Position numbers and translations under genes: made by a program
Notes under the pieces: model-generated
The model's database searches: none
Seen by the model: only the letters and a program-made list of their open reading frames with translations
What the model was told of the DNA's origin: nothing
Shown here: piece by piece, positions 1-11,131 of the stretch
Layout: every line of letters starts with the position of its first letter
Position numbering within the stretch: position 1 is the first letter of the stretch
NCBI GenBank assembly: GCA_900169235.1
Contig: FWCC01000066.1
Location: 124,001-188,000 of the forward strand
Length of the DNA stretch: 64,000 bases
Reading direction: 5' to 3'
Origin: Zarea fungicola
Lineage: Eukaryota > Ascomycota > Sordariomycetes > Hypocreales > Cordycipitaceae

Positions 1-18
1 TTTCCAGGTCCTTATATT

Positions 19-537
19 TTAGTTCTCGGTCCAATACAACGTCGGCACCAAAGTTGGGTTGCTTTGGTAAAGCACCTCCATGACGGCATCATAGTCAAAC
101 TCGCCCTTTTTGAAGTTATCAACGACGACCTTTGCGTCCTTTGTGTATTTCGCGTCGGCAGCGACAAACTCTGATTCCCACCAGTCCTCATCCAGGATGA
201 GCGGGAGGTAGTTCTCGCCGCTCGTCGGGTCGTTGATGCCCTCCAAAAAGGTTGCAAATTTGGCATACGACTTATCTGGCTGAAGCCAGTACACCAGGCC
301 CTGCTTTTCTTTGCGCAGGATCAGAGACTTGTACTCTTCGTCAAACTCGAGGTATTTGTCAGGTCGGCTTCGTGCCTCCAGCATCTCCTCTCGGTTGGCA
401 GGGAACAGCCAGCTTCTCTTGTCGCCGAAAAAGAAGATTGCGTTGTCGAGCACCTCGGCGGGTATGGTTTTGTACTGCTTTGAGAGAAAGGTTGCGCTCA
501 GAAAGATGTAGCGGCGCTTGTCGAGCAAATCAGCCAT
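19..537 (-). CDS. Hypothetical protein, 172 aa, single exon
   Basis: An intact reading frame from ATG to TAA encodes a 172-residue acidic, aromatic-rich protein. I see no signal peptide, membrane helix or catalytic motif and do not recognise the family. It has no cysteine-rich segment and looks like a soluble globular protein, with many W, Y, D and E residues in the C-terminal half. The start is the first ATG of the frame, followed by MADLLDKRRY. The upstream side (about 540-720) is non-coding and probably holds the promoter. No intron is needed. It could be a species- or order-restricted gene. Coding status is supported by length and composition only. Confidence 0.6.
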   Translation of the reverse strand: MADLLDKRRYIFLSATFLSKQYKTIPAEVLDNAIFFFGDKRSWLFPANREEMLEARSRPDKYLEFDEEYKSLILRKEKQGLVYWLQPDKSYAKFATFLEGINDPTSGENYLPLILDEDWWESEFVAADAKYTKDAKVVVDNFKKGEFDYDAVMEVLYQSNPTLVPTLYWTEN

Positions 538-1721
538 GATGACGGGTTTCTTTGGTCAATGTAGCGACTAGTTTGTCAAGTTTTAAAGAAGGTCTTGGGA
601 TGCAAAAAGTGTAGTCCCTGAATCACTTTACAGGAGAGAGGTGCCGGGATATAGAGGCCTATTTATAGAGAATTTGAGTTGTAACATACAGCCAAGTAAT
701 GGGTCATCCTATACGCAAAGTATCATGTGAGAGCTGCTTCTTGCATGGCTACTGTAACGTATGTGACGTGGCCGTTTTTTCTTTTTTTTAACGGGGGAGA
801 GGGGCCCTCTTGTGCGAACGTGCCTTTTACATCATCAGATGCTGTTGTGAAACATGATGTGACAGCTTCTTTCCTTTTCTCCTTGTTCCCCTCCTTTTTT
901 GCTTTTTTCTTTCTCCTTTTCTCTCTCTCTTTTCAAAACCAGGACAGTACTGCTTCGTAATGAAATGCAAAAAACTTGAGGCTTGTCGGGTAGAAAGCCG
1001 GTTGGAAAACCGTATTTTGCCTGCCTGATTCAGTAGTAGAAGTCTCTTTGCCATATATAGCACGGAGTAGATATTCCAGCTTTGGTATTCTGGGAGGGGT
1101 TTTGATGCTTGGAAACTCCAGCTTAGCGCTTATTCGCAACTCCATCATGACAATGGTTGGCGAAGCACAATGCTCGAGTTTCAGCTCCTGCAGTGACGCC
1201 ACATCTTGGCCTATTTGAGTTCTGCTTGCGGCACTGCATATAGTTTAGTGTCTCCATTGGAAGAGAATCTGTCCGATCACTACGCTCATTTTGCTGTACG
1301 CATTCTACTGCATAAATTATTTACTTGTATTGGAAGGAGATAGGCAGATATAATATGCGCCCGCTTCTTTTTTCTTAGCCAAACAACAATATTGCACTAT
1401 ACGTAGAAAAAGCTCTGTATAGCGCTCCAAAATGGTCCCATGCTTGACATTCTGGTCCAAAAATGGAGACATAAAATGTTAAAAAAAAAAAAAAAAGGCG
1501 TACTGGCCAATTTCAGGAGACTCTAGTCCGTAGGAGAAGTTTGACGGGACCCTGAAATTCTGATATCTAGTCCTATGTACTAGGATAATTACAGAATCAC
1601 TTTATAGAAATTCGGCACGGGGTGGCAACAATGATCAAGTACGTACACATATTACTTTACACCACGCATTCTTCCGTTTATTATCAAGCAAGACATTGAG
1701 TTTAATTTAAAATAGGCTATA
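538..1721. other. Intergenic, pyrimidine-rich tract and poly-A run
   Basis: No convincing gene. A C/T-rich tract lies at about 868-937 and a poly-A run of 16 near 1480. A minus-strand frame at 933-1202 (89 residues beginning MASLQELKLEHC) looks vaguely like the end of a leucine-rich repeat or F-box type protein, but has no visible partner exon. It may be a relic or chance. Confidence 0.5.
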
Positions 1722-4700
1722 CTACGAGTTTGCGTCCCATGCCCTTGTTCCCATTATCCCAACGACAATTGTCGCTGCAGTCAACCACCAACTTGCAATC
1801 CCAAATGCACTTTGAATGTCCTGCTTCAAGATCGCCCAGAGGATACCAAACAGTAAGCTGCCAAGGACAAAAAGTACTCCTATAATTACAAATATTTTTA
1901 TGACATCCCAGCCTTCCTTATAGCATACACCCCATGCCTCTATTGACTCTACATCCTCTGCCTTGACAATTCCGCTGGTTCTCTTTGGAAATTGTCGCAA
2001 GACCATCGCTGAGTCTGGTGCTATGCCATCTGGATCCGTGAAAAAGCTCATCAAGAGTCTTTCTCCAATAGGTGGCGAGAACCCAGACGGAAGTGGGCTG
2101 CATTCGTATTCTGACCCATTTGGTCGGACCAAAGTTGCAGGAGGAACACATTTGCAGGTATTCCCGTGCTCGCAAATACTATCATGACACCTTACATCAA
2201 TGTGTCGATGACCTCCATATGTGAACTACAGCGATTTGTGAGTAGGCAGATTCCTTGTACCGAACGATGCCTGCCCTTGATATCCTCGTACCTTCATGAA
2301 CTGAATGCTTTGAATTCTTCTAAGTGACCAATAAGTCTTGAATCTTCCTCTTTGCTGCTGATACTTTTCTCGTAACATTCGAAATAATGTTCGATCATCA
2401 ACCACACTAGTAACGTTTTCTGGGCAAAACTGGGTACTATATCTCCCCTGCTCCATACAGATTAGAAGATGGAGACTCCCTGTAGGGGTTACAGTCATTT
2501 CAAGGTCTTCTCGAAACCGACTGACTCGGACGTTTTGACTCGTGGCCAATTGGCCTTGGTTACCTTGCCTGTTAGAGACGGAATTGTTTGGCCCAGTGAG
2601 CATAGCTCTTGGAGAATTAATAGCGGTAAGAGATGGAGAGTTATGGTGTTCGGTAGCTTGAGAACCGGCCGCTGATTTGTATGCTGAGGTTTCCAAGTAT
2701 TGGCGTAAGGCTTCCAGCGCTCCTGGTTCGTGCTCGACGTAGTCATCATAAAACGCCTGCCGCAGCTCTGAGACAAATTAGCTCTCGAGCAAACGAGAAT
2801 AGACTGCGGAAAATCCAATAATAGCCTGGCAATATATTGATACTTACATTTTTCCATCGAAGGCGCTGGTGGAAAGGTGGAATGGGAGGTTCGATTAGTC
2901 CCAATTTGGACAAGACTCTTAGAAATATCTTGAAAATTGGCTTCGTTGGTGAACTTGGCTCTCGGATAACAGGAGATTCAAGCTTGACAGGAGACTTAGC
3001 CAATGGGTTCGAGCTATCCACTGGAACTTCGACGTACGCAGCGATAACTTCTTCTTCAATCCCTAGCTCAAGTTTCCCTTCAGAGGGTTCTGTATTTGGT
3101 GGAGAGTTGATGGTCTGTTTGTCTATGTTCTCCCACGTTTCGAATAGACGCCGACCGAGTTCATACTCTTTGTTTTCAATAGCCCAACTGCACAGCTTTT
3201 TGCGTTCTGAAATAGTGGAACCAAGTATAACGCCGGGCGTATTGACAAGCAGCTTGACTGCATCTCGGGATCTATTCTGTATTGCCCAAGACAATGGTGT
3301 GAGACCTTGATAATCTTGCTCATTCACATTGCAATGTTGATCGAGGAGCAATCTAACGATCTCTAGATGATCATGGGCAGCTGCCAAAAACAATGGTGTC
3401 CGGCCATCTTTGTCTCTTGTGTCAACCTCGCAATGTTGATTAACGAGTAATTTAACAATCCCCAGATGACCATTTCGCGCTGCCCAGGACAATGGCGTCC
3501 GACCTTTCTTGTCTTGCGAGTCAACCTCGCAATTTGAATCAATGAGCAATTCGATAATCTTTGGATAACCAATTTCCGCCGCCAGCGACAATGGCGTCTG
3601 GCCCTGAGCGTCTTTCGTGTCAGCCTCATAATGTAGAACAAGAAGTAATTCGACCATCTTCAGATAACCATTTCGCGCTGCCCAAGATAATAGTGTCGGG
3701 GAAAATTCTGATGAGCAATATTCATCAAGAATCAAGCTAGCAGTCTCTCGATTTTCATCTTGTGCCGCCCAAGATAATAACGTCGGACTGTAAGTTTCTG
3801 GCTCCTTAAGGCTTGCATTGTACTTTTCGTAAAGCAATTTAGCAATTGCTTGCCTTTTGAACATTACTGCCCAATCGAATGGCGTCCAACCCTGGTGGTC
3901 TTTCTCGTTTAGGTTGACACATTTGTAATTAAGAAGTAATGAAGCAATCTCTAGATGTCCTGCTTCTGCTGCGAAAGATAGTGGTGTTCGGCCTTCGGCG
4001 TCCTTCTCATCAGGGTCAATCCATGCTTGACCAAGAAGAAACTCGGCAAACTCGCAACTACCAAAACGTGCCGCCAGAAATAATGGTGTTGGGCCGTTGA
4101 AGTTTGTTATTTTGCAATTGGCACTTTCTTTAGCAAAAATCAATTTGGCAATCTCTTGATGCCCATTCTGTAATGCCCAAGACAGCGGTGTTTGACCATT
4201 ATGATCTTGAGAATTAGGGCTGTCGCCCAGAGCGAGAAGGCATTCCGCTGCGTGCCCATCGCCTTTCTGCGCTGCCCAGGAGAGTGGCGTCCGTCCATTT
4301 TTGTCATGAACAGCTATGTCAATACCCTCTCTGCTGAGGAGGATTTCAGTGACTGCCTCCATCTTGAGTCGAACGGCCCATAAAAGCGGAGTCTGGCCGG
4401 ATTCATCCCGAGCGTTTATGTCAACATTATTCGCAGCAAGAAGACGCTTAGCCACGTAAATGCGGCCGTTTTCCACCGCAGCCAAAAGTGGCGTCCTGCC
4501 ACAATTGTCTTTATTATTAAGGTCGATGCCCTCTTTCGCAAGAAAAACCTTGACAGTCTTCTCATCGCCACACTCTGCAGCCCTAGATAACGGCGTCTTG
4601 CCATCATCGTCTCGCGAGTTCAAGTCAGCGGCTGAGTCGCCGCTCTGCTTTGCAGCAGGAAATCGCACCCCGATCAGCGGCCCATAAGCCCTTGAGCCAA

Positions 4701-4833
4701 AAAGACCGGGTGACTCCTCCTCAGCATCTGAGTAGGGCGCTGGCAACTTGCTACTGGGATTGTTTACTAAGCTCCTGTATTTGGATACACTGGTCATGTC
4801 GGGCTCACACCTATCCGAAGTCATGTCCGCCAT
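1722..4833 (-). CDS. Ankyrin-repeat protein with C-terminal pair of membrane helices, 987 aa
   Basis: Three exons join in frame: 4833-2848, 2765-2292 and 2225-1722, with introns of 82 and 66 nt (donors GTAAGT and GTACGA). Residues about 70-600 hold 14-15 ankyrin repeats, many with the variant core TPLSWAA. Exon 2 starts with a conserved-looking segment containing DYVEHEPGAL. Around residues 775-830 there is a block (DDRTLFRMLR, then a WSLRR..IQFMKF stretch) that I recognise as a module shared by many fungal proteins of unknown role; its tail crosses the second intron. Two hydrophobic helices near 927-947 and 960-980 suggest membrane anchoring, with the repeats probably facing the cytosol. Ankyrin proteins of this type are expanded in fungal accessory genomes, often near HET-like genes; another ankyrin protein lies near 26.4 kb. 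The function is unknown. The exon junctions are inferred, but all three exons sum to a clean 988 codons. Confidence 0.85.
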
Positions 4834-5171
4834 CCTGTTTCCATGTGCTCTTCTCTGTTAGAATTCTCGGCGCTTCTAGAACCGGGATTCTGCTGTTGGG
4901 GACGACAATCTCTATCACACGCGAGCTTTTCGGGTGTACAACAGGGCTAATGATGTGAATGGAGACGAAAGAGGGGGTTGGTAGAACTTGGATGGCAGCC
5001 GAGAGTTGGACGTGGGGACGTTGCTCTCCTCCAGACGGTCATGCATAAGAAAGGGGGCACCTGTGTAGGCTGCGACATGGGGCAAGATGAAGACCACATT
5101 ACGGTTGCACATTTTGGTATGCAAAAGTGGCAAATGCAGAAAAAGAAACAAGTAGCATCATTTTGTAAATA

Positions 5172-5234
5172 AATCTCTTTAATCTCTTTAATCTCTTCAA
5201 TCTCTTTAATCTCTTCAATCTCTTCAATCCCTTT
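5172..5234. repeat. Tandem repeat, 9-nt unit x 7
   Basis: Seven contiguous copies of AATCTCTTT, varying to AATCTCTTC or AATCCCTTT, directly precede a strongly AT-rich stretch. It is a simple minisatellite with no visible coding role. Confidence 0.9.
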
Positions 5235-5704
5235 GACTTTTTTTTTTAAATAAAAAATTACATAAATATAAAAGACTCTTAACTATAATTAGTAATTAAT
5301 ACTAGAATCTTTTCTATAAATTATTTGAATATTAATTAAAGGGGTTATTATACTATTTTAAATATAAAGTTAGTGTTACTCTTGAGTTGCGCGAATCTTT
5401 TTGCATGTGTGCGTTTGAGTGTATATGCGAATGTCCAACCTCTCAGTGGCCCTCCAGCCATGACTTACTAGGAGTCTAGTCCAACAGGGAGCTCGTTAGG
5501 AATAACGAGTCTCTGCCCTTGACTGGGGATACAGTCAGCAGGTTCGTGCTTACTACAGTCCTCACTGTTTACAGGTACAGCAAGAAGTAGTATGAAGGTT
5601 GTGTATTGTCTATCTAGGTTTATCGAGCGCACAGCTATGTCTGGCTGTTGGGTCGCCAGGAAGTAGTGGCCTGGCACGCATGTGACGGCGTGCCTGTTCG
5701 CTGC

Positions 5705-5995
5705 ATACACTATATACACGCCAGCGTACAGCCTACTATAAAATAAAAAAGATAAAAGCAGAAGGTAGGCTTTAATTAGTTCATGAATCAATTGATAATA
5801 TACTTTCAATGTATAGAGCCTCTAGTTGGCCATAAATAGCTGACTTAATGTGTGTGTGTGTGTACGCTGTGTACGCTGTGTACAAGCAAGCGCGCAGCCC
5901 GCCACAGAATTTAGAAAAAGAGGAAAAAAGGAAGGAAGCAGGCTTTAAATCGTTGAAAGATTGATTTGAAATATATTTTCTATATGCCAAGTATT
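5705..5995. repeat. Diverged direct duplication of about 110 bp
   Basis: Two segments (about 5705-5815 and 5875-5995) share the order: GCG-rich start ending in CAGCC, then an A-rich run, then GCAGG..AGGCTTTAA, then GATTGAT or TTGATAAT, then an AT-rich tail. They are separated by a GT-rich microsatellite at about 5848-5886. Identity is patchy, as expected for an old duplication that has decayed by point mutation. Confidence 0.6.
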
Positions 5996-6431
5996 ATTAT
6001 CCTATCTGCTCGAACTGCTTTTTTTTCCTTCCATGCATTCGCCACTTTTGCGTACCTTGAATGTGTGACCGACCGTACCGTGTTTAACAAGCCCCCCGCC
6101 GCCATAGCCAAGACAATCATAATTCATTCTTCCATGTCTAGCTGCCCATATTAGCAGTGAGAGCTGTAGTACCAATTACGACTCTGTTAGTGCCATGGTG
6201 GAACCAAAAGATTCCTCATTGAGGTCAACCGATACCGAGCAGGTGAGAATAATAGTACACACCCCACATAGCGATCACGCAAGAGCGAAGTCGGCAAAGA
6301 GTTCACATGGATTAGCGAAAGAGGACGAGAGCCTATTGTGGCAACAATGGATTTCTATAAATCTAGTCGGACAATACAAATGGACAGAAGGTAGGTCGAT
6401 AATCTCCATACCTCCCGGCAATACTCTCGTC

Positions 6432-7448
6432 ATGTCGCCGCCAAAGCAGCCAATTCACATCACTTACATCAACGGCCCAGATATTGCTGCCCTGGATCTC
6501 ACCAATAATGATATTCTAAATGCAATCGAAGCAGCTCTCGATGCTCAAGGACGCAAGGAGACTGTCATTGAGCCGCGCGTGCACCTTGTCCCCCGCGACT
6601 CTGCCAAGGGACACTTTAATGTGCTGCGCGGCGTTGTGCACCCTCTGCACGTAGCGGGCGTCAAGGTGGTTGGCGACTTTGTGGACAACTACAAGCTGGG
6701 CTACCCCTCCGAGTTTGCGCTGCTGAACCTGTTTGATCCAGACACGGGTGTGCCCAAGGCCGTTCTCGATGCCACGTCCATCACCGACATGCGCACCGGC
6801 GCCATGACTGCGCTCGGCGCAAAGCATCTGGCGCCCAAAAACGCCAAAATCCTCGGCCACATTGGCGCCCGCGGCAGCTCCTACTGGAACATTCGCCTGA
6901 TGGCCAGCCTGTTCGAGTTTGACGAGATTCGCATCCACTCGAAGCGCAAAGAGAGCCGCGAGGCGCTGGGCGCGAGACTGGAGAAGGAACTGGGCCGTCC
7001 GATCCGCGTGCTGGACAACTGGGAGGACACCGTCAGGGGTGCCGATGTTGTGGTCGAGGCGTCGCGGCTGCCGGCGCCGGAGCCGCTCCTCAAGACGGCG
7101 TGGATCAAGAAGGGCGCGCTCGTCATTCCCTACGGAACCATGAGCGTGCTGGAGCTGTCGCTGACGGACATTATGGACAAGGTCGTCGTCGACGATTGGG
7201 GCCAGTGCCGCAAGGGCCTGCCGTTTGGGGCGCTGCGCCAGCACGTCGACAGTGACAAGCTGACAGAGGACACCTTGTATGCCGAATTTGGCCAGATTGT
7301 GGCCGGCCTGAAGAAGGGGAGGGAGTCGGATGATGAGACAATACTGTTCTGGCATCGCGGATTGAGCCTGAGCGACATTGCCCTCGGTAGTGCCATTCTA
7401 GACAAGGCTGGCAAGCTAAACATTGGCCAGCAACTAGTTTATGCGTAA
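6432..7448 (+). CDS. Ornithine cyclodeaminase/mu-crystallin family protein, 338 aa
   Basis: This family comprises NAD(P)-dependent enzymes acting on amino or imino acids (cyclodeaminases, ketimine reductases, some dehydrogenases). Residues 120-134 carry the conserved MRTGAMTALGAKHLA segment that contacts substrate. A Rossmann nucleotide site follows at about 139-150, but its glycine motif reads GHIGARGSS, not the usual GxGxQA. The length matches the family (about 330-350). The frame stays open upstream to an ATG at 6195, but that extension is low-complexity and unlike the family, so I chose the ATG at 6432. The neighbour gene ends convergently 72 bp away. The exact substrate cannot be told. 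The altered glycine loop could mean a non-canonical cofactor or a specialised activity. Confidence 0.85.
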   Translation: MSPPKQPIHITYINGPDIAALDLTNNDILNAIEAALDAQGRKETVIEPRVHLVPRDSAKGHFNVLRGVVHPLHVAGVKVVGDFVDNYKLGYPSEFALLNLFDPDTGVPKAVLDATSITDMRTGAMTALGAKHLAPKNAKILGHIGARGSSYWNIRLMASLFEFDEIRIHSKRKESREALGARLEKELGRPIRVLDNWEDTVRGADVVVEASRLPAPEPLLKTAWIKKGALVIPYGTMSVLELSLTDIMDKVVVDDWGQCRKGLPFGALRQHVDSDKLTEDTLYAEFGQIVAGLKKGRESDDETILFWHRGLSLSDIALGSAILDKAGKLNIGQQLVYA

Positions 7449-7520
7449 CGGAGACTGCAAGAAAAAGATCCATAGAGCCCAGTATATTCATCATATAGTA
7501 TATTCATCAAGTATTCTACG

Positions 7521-8612
7521 CTAATAATTTGGAGGGATGTAATCTTCCAGGTCCATCTCCTTGACTGTGGTCTGCAGATATACAATTTGTTCGTCTACCC
7601 ACTGCTTTGCCAGCTTGTGTATCTCTGCTGCGGGCCTCTTGCTGTCACCCTGGGCTAGTTCTCCTCGCATAGCTTCCGCACGCTTCGCTATTACATCGAG
7701 TCGATAGTCGGCCCATTGACGGAAGAGCTCATTCACGTCGCTGATGGGTTTGACCGTCCGCAGCGTGCTAGTGTCCGGGCTTGTCGGGTCCTTTGGCCGC
7801 ATCGACACGACAAATGTGATGCGCTCGCCGCTCCCGAGAGTCCGCAAGGCAGCATGCGAAACCAAGCTTCCCTGCATCATGACGGCGTAACCCATCCCGG
7901 GCTGCCGCATCTTTAAAACACCGCCGTCGCCGCGACGCAGCGCCGTCTCGCCACCGGACATGCCCACGGGATCCGACAGCATCAAGACGCACACCCATGG
8001 ATACGAGTCGTGGTGCCATGCCGAGACGAGATCCTTCAAGTCCGCGCCCTCTTCCTGTTCGTCGTTGAGCTCGTCTGCCGCGGGCTTCGGAGGCACGGCG
8101 GGTGGCAGGTTCTCTGTGATGTGCGCGCCGCGGTCGACATCTTTGGGCAGCTGCACATTCAGCTGCCCAATTTCGTAGTCCATGATGATGTCGAGCTCAG
8201 TGCCGGCGGCGTCTGAGCACGCCCGCAGCATTTCCTCACTTCGCCACATCTTATACGCAAACGGAGCCGCAGGTCCATAGCCACGGATGCGGTAGACACC
8301 AGGATACTTCCACGAGCCGTATTCGCCCACTATCTCGGGGCGGAAGATGTCTGCACGCAGCTCACGGACTCCCGCAGGCGTCAGCAAGGGAAACGGAGCT
8401 GTTATGGCAGTCCTGCATGTGGCAGCCGGCAAGCTCAGACCGAGATCATCGAGTGTGATGGCTGACGATGGCCGCTCGTAGCAAAGGTGTTCAATTGGAT
8501 CAAACTGCACAGATTGCGTCGACTGCACCGACGAACTCTTTGGGGTAATTAAAGGCATATTCTGAGACTTTTCTGTGGAAGCTGGCTCGTAAGCGCCTAC
8601 AATCGCCGCCAT
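7521..8612 (-). CDS. 2-oxoglutarate/Fe(II)-dependent oxygenase, 363 aa
   Basis: A single exon encodes a likely non-haem iron oxygenase of the 2OG-Fe(II) superfamily, which hydroxylates, desaturates or cleaves small molecules. The iron facial triad is visible: His200-x-Asp202 in WHHDSYPW, and distal His253 in VSHAAL, with Arg264 in GERITF placed to bind the 2-oxoglutarate carboxylate. A GGETAL strand (220-225) and the MRP end of the jelly-roll core follow. An acidic insert (about 180-195) is probably a surface loop. It is divergent from the MFS gene, so the 570 bp between them is likely a shared promoter, and convergent with the cyclodeaminase-family gene. It could act on an amino-acid-derived substrate with its neighbours; that is inference. 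Confidence 0.85.
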   Translation of the reverse strand: MAAIVGAYEPASTEKSQNMPLITPKSSSVQSTQSVQFDPIEHLCYERPSSAITLDDLGLSLPAATCRTAITAPFPLLTPAGVRELRADIFRPEIVGEYGSWKYPGVYRIRGYGPAAPFAYKMWRSEEMLRACSDAAGTELDIIMDYEIGQLNVQLPKDVDRGAHITENLPPAVPPKPAADELNDEQEEGADLKDLVSAWHHDSYPWVCVLMLSDPVGMSGGETALRRGDGGVLKMRQPGMGYAVMMQGSLVSHAALRTLGSGERITFVVSMRPKDPTSPDTSTLRTVKPISDVNELFRQWADYRLDVIAKRAEAMRGELAQGDSKRPAAEIHKLAKQWVDEQIVYLQTTVKEMDLEDYIPPNY

Positions 8613-9182
8613 GTTGAACGTGCTTCTGATGATAATTGCCTAGTAGTGTAAGTGCAGAGCCTCGTATCCGAAATCTTGGCTGCGGATGCTTTGGAAGGAA
8701 GTTGCTACAGAAGCCAAACATTTTCAACGAGGCCGATGTCGCCCTCTTGCAATGTTTGATTCCAAATCCCGCCTGGGGAATTGTTGCAGCAAGGTCCGTC
8801 CCATCTCTAGCAAAGCACGTCATCGCTGCCATACCAATACCACCCTTGCTTCCCAGTGGAGAAGCGTTGAAAGAAAGCTATTTGATTAAATAAACTAGAG
8901 CTTACTAGCTTAAATAAAATCCCCCACGTAAAAAAATTACTCCACAAATAGCCGAATCAAGATGATGCAAGTTGGCGATGAATTACGTGCTTCAAGTCGG
9001 ATATTAACTCCCTATTCGGCCTGTCAGATCTACTGTAGATTGTGCATTTGGTGCGTGGCCAATTGCCGTCGGAAGTAACGGCAAAACCTTAAATTATAGC
9101 CTTATGCACTCGAATTTAAGAGATTTTGCTGTGCTTTACAACTCCCGCCACCCGCCAGACTCCCTGATCGACACTCCGCGAC
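8613..9182. promoter_or_regulatory. Shared divergent promoter region (oxygenase / MFS transporter)
   Basis: This 570-bp non-coding interval separates two start codons pointing away from each other. Co-regulation of the two genes from a common control region is plausible. I could not assign a specific operator. The second half (about 8880-9180) is AT-rich, with short TATA-like stretches. Confidence 0.5.
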
Positions 9183-11086
9183 ATGGCAGCTGCCCAGTCC
9201 AAATCTTCAAGCGGCATCGACATCGAGTCCAACTCGATCGGCTTTAATAATTCTGACGATATTGCCGTCAAAAAGCCAGTCGTTTCTAGGGACCTCCTTA
9301 GTAGTCAAGATGTCAATCCAGCGCTGACCAATAAGCTACGGCTGCTCAACGACGTCCGTCCCAAGCAAACTCTTTTCCCAAAGATGCATCTAACATGACT
9401 GAAACCAGGCAATTGACGAGATTGGATGGACTTCATACCACTGGCGCCTTTTCTTCCTCGCTGGATTTGGCTTTGCTGTCGACTCCATGATCATCCTGAT
9501 CAAGAGCGCCACGCTGCCTGCCATCACAAAAGAATTCAATCCACCATATTCCAAGGGAATCTTGGTCGCCAACAATATTGGTCTAATTGTCGGTGCACTT
9601 GTCTGGGGCCCCCTTGCGGATGTCGTGGGCCGGAAGTGGTCCTTTAATCTTTCTCTTCTCATTTGTTCCATTGCCGGAATTGCTGCCGGCGCAGCGTAAG
9701 CGAAGGCCCAGCACAAATGCCGTATGGCCTCACACTAACGACTGACATGCTACAGGCCGAATTACATCTCTCTATGCTTTTTCGCATCGCTAGTGGCATT
9801 TGGTGCCGGTGGTAACCTTGCTCTGGACACTGTCGTTCTTCTCGAATACTTGCCATCCAACAAACAATACATCTTGACCCTCCTCGGAGCTTGGTGGGGA
9901 GTTGGCCAGACCTTTACAGGGCTAATGGCCTGGGCCTTCCGTACGACCACGTCAGCTTTTCCATTGCTAGGCGTGTGCTAATGATATTTCACAGTGCCCC
10001 GATACTCTTGCAAGTCTATTGAAACTTGTACGAGGGAGAACAACATGGGCTGGCGCTATGTGTTTTGGACGTGCTGCTCCCTCGTCTTCGTCATGAGCAT
10101 CCTGCGACTGACAATCATTCGGCTACATGTAAGATGACTTTATTGAAATATGCGATTCGCAATCACTTATATATTTGGTAGGAAACGCCCAAGTACATAC
10201 TTGCCCAAGGCAATGACGAAGCTGCCGTCGCCAGCATTCAGCAAATGGCTAAAAAGTACAACCGCCCCTGCTCGCTAACTCTTGAAGATGTCCAGGCCTA
10301 TGGAGAGACGGAACTGCCAAAAAAGAAATCCAAACTTTATAATGGAGTCTCAGGAGTCGCGTTTCACGTTCGCGGCCTGTTTGAGACGCGCGACCTTACC
10401 ATCTCGACGTTGCTCCTCTGGCTGTCCTGGGCGCTGATTGGGCTCGCATATCCGCTCTTCAACGTCTTTCTGCCTACGTACCTGGCGAGTCGCGGCGCAC
10501 AGTTCCATCAGCTCTCGGTCGACGTGACTTGGAGAAACTACGCCATCGTCAATGTGTGCTCTATTTTTGGTCCGCTCGTGGCTGGTCTCCTGGCGGCCAC
10601 TTTCTTGGGACGAAAGTATACCATGGTCATTGGTGCGCTGGCGACCATGACATTTTCCTGGGCATACAGCACGGTAAAGAGCAACGAGGGGAATGTTGCA
10701 TTTGCATGCATGATTACTTTTACCACGTGAGTTTTCTTGCCACTTCCGCGAGTGCCATTTCCTTTGCTAAAAATGATTGGTATAGAAACATCTACTACGG
10801 CACTCTTTACGCGTATACACCCGAGGTCTTGCCTACTGCACATCGTTCTACTGGAAACGGCATCGCCGTCGGCTTCAACAGAATAATGGGACTTGTTTCA
10901 ACCATTATCGGATCGGTGAGTTTTGGGCCTGGAAGCCCCCTGTGAGTGTTGCAATACACTAACAAGAGACAGTTTGTCAATCTCAACACGCCGGTTCCAA
11001 TCTACATCTGCGCCTCCATGTACATATTAAGTGCTATTGCAGCGGCTTTGATGCCATTTGAACCGCGCGGCTTGAGAAGCTCATAG
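9183..11086 (+). CDS. MFS transporter, 521 aa, seven exons
   Basis: Seven exons join in frame: 9183-9353, 9409-9695, 9756-9940, 9995-10128, 10182-10726, 10786-10915 and 10973-11086, totalling 522 codons. The product has a soluble N-terminal tail (about 55 residues, ending NKLRLLND before AIDEIGW) and about twelve membrane helices. MFS signatures are clear: GPLADVVGRKWSF in loop 2-3, GRKYTM in the second half, an ETPKYILAQG segment matching the PESPR-like motif, and PEVLPTAHRSTGNG near the C-terminus. This places it among sugar/organic-acid/SV2-like porters. It probably sits in the plasma membrane and imports or exports the small molecule handled by the flanking enzymes. The first donor (GTCCGT) is weaker than the others, but the join restores a conserved sequence. 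Confidence 0.88.
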
Positions 11087-11131
11087 CGGAATGACTAGGT
11101 ACAAAATCAAGGCAGCCATATAGATTCTGTC

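Larger units (their letters stand above)
4834..6431. other. Gene-free, repeat-rich spacer
   Basis: I see no gene. The spacer contains a 9-nt tandem repeat, an AT-rich block (about 5240-5380), two diverged copies of a roughly 110-bp segment and a GT-rich microsatellite. Several short open frames here have no recognisable content. The final part probably includes the promoter of the downstream cyclodeaminase-family gene. Confidence 0.6.

Noticed and set aside
933..1202. Possible leucine-rich-repeat fragment
   Set aside because: Too short, with no repeat consensus and no neighbouring exon; only noted as a possible relic.
6195..6431. In-frame N-terminal extension of the cyclodeaminase-family gene
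   Set aside because: The sequence is unlike the family and the ATG at 6432 gives the usual length; it may be an untranslated leader.
6516..7355. Long minus-strand frame (279 residues) opposite the cyclodeaminase-family gene
   Set aside because: It is an antisense shadow of a GC-rich coding sequence and shows no domain.
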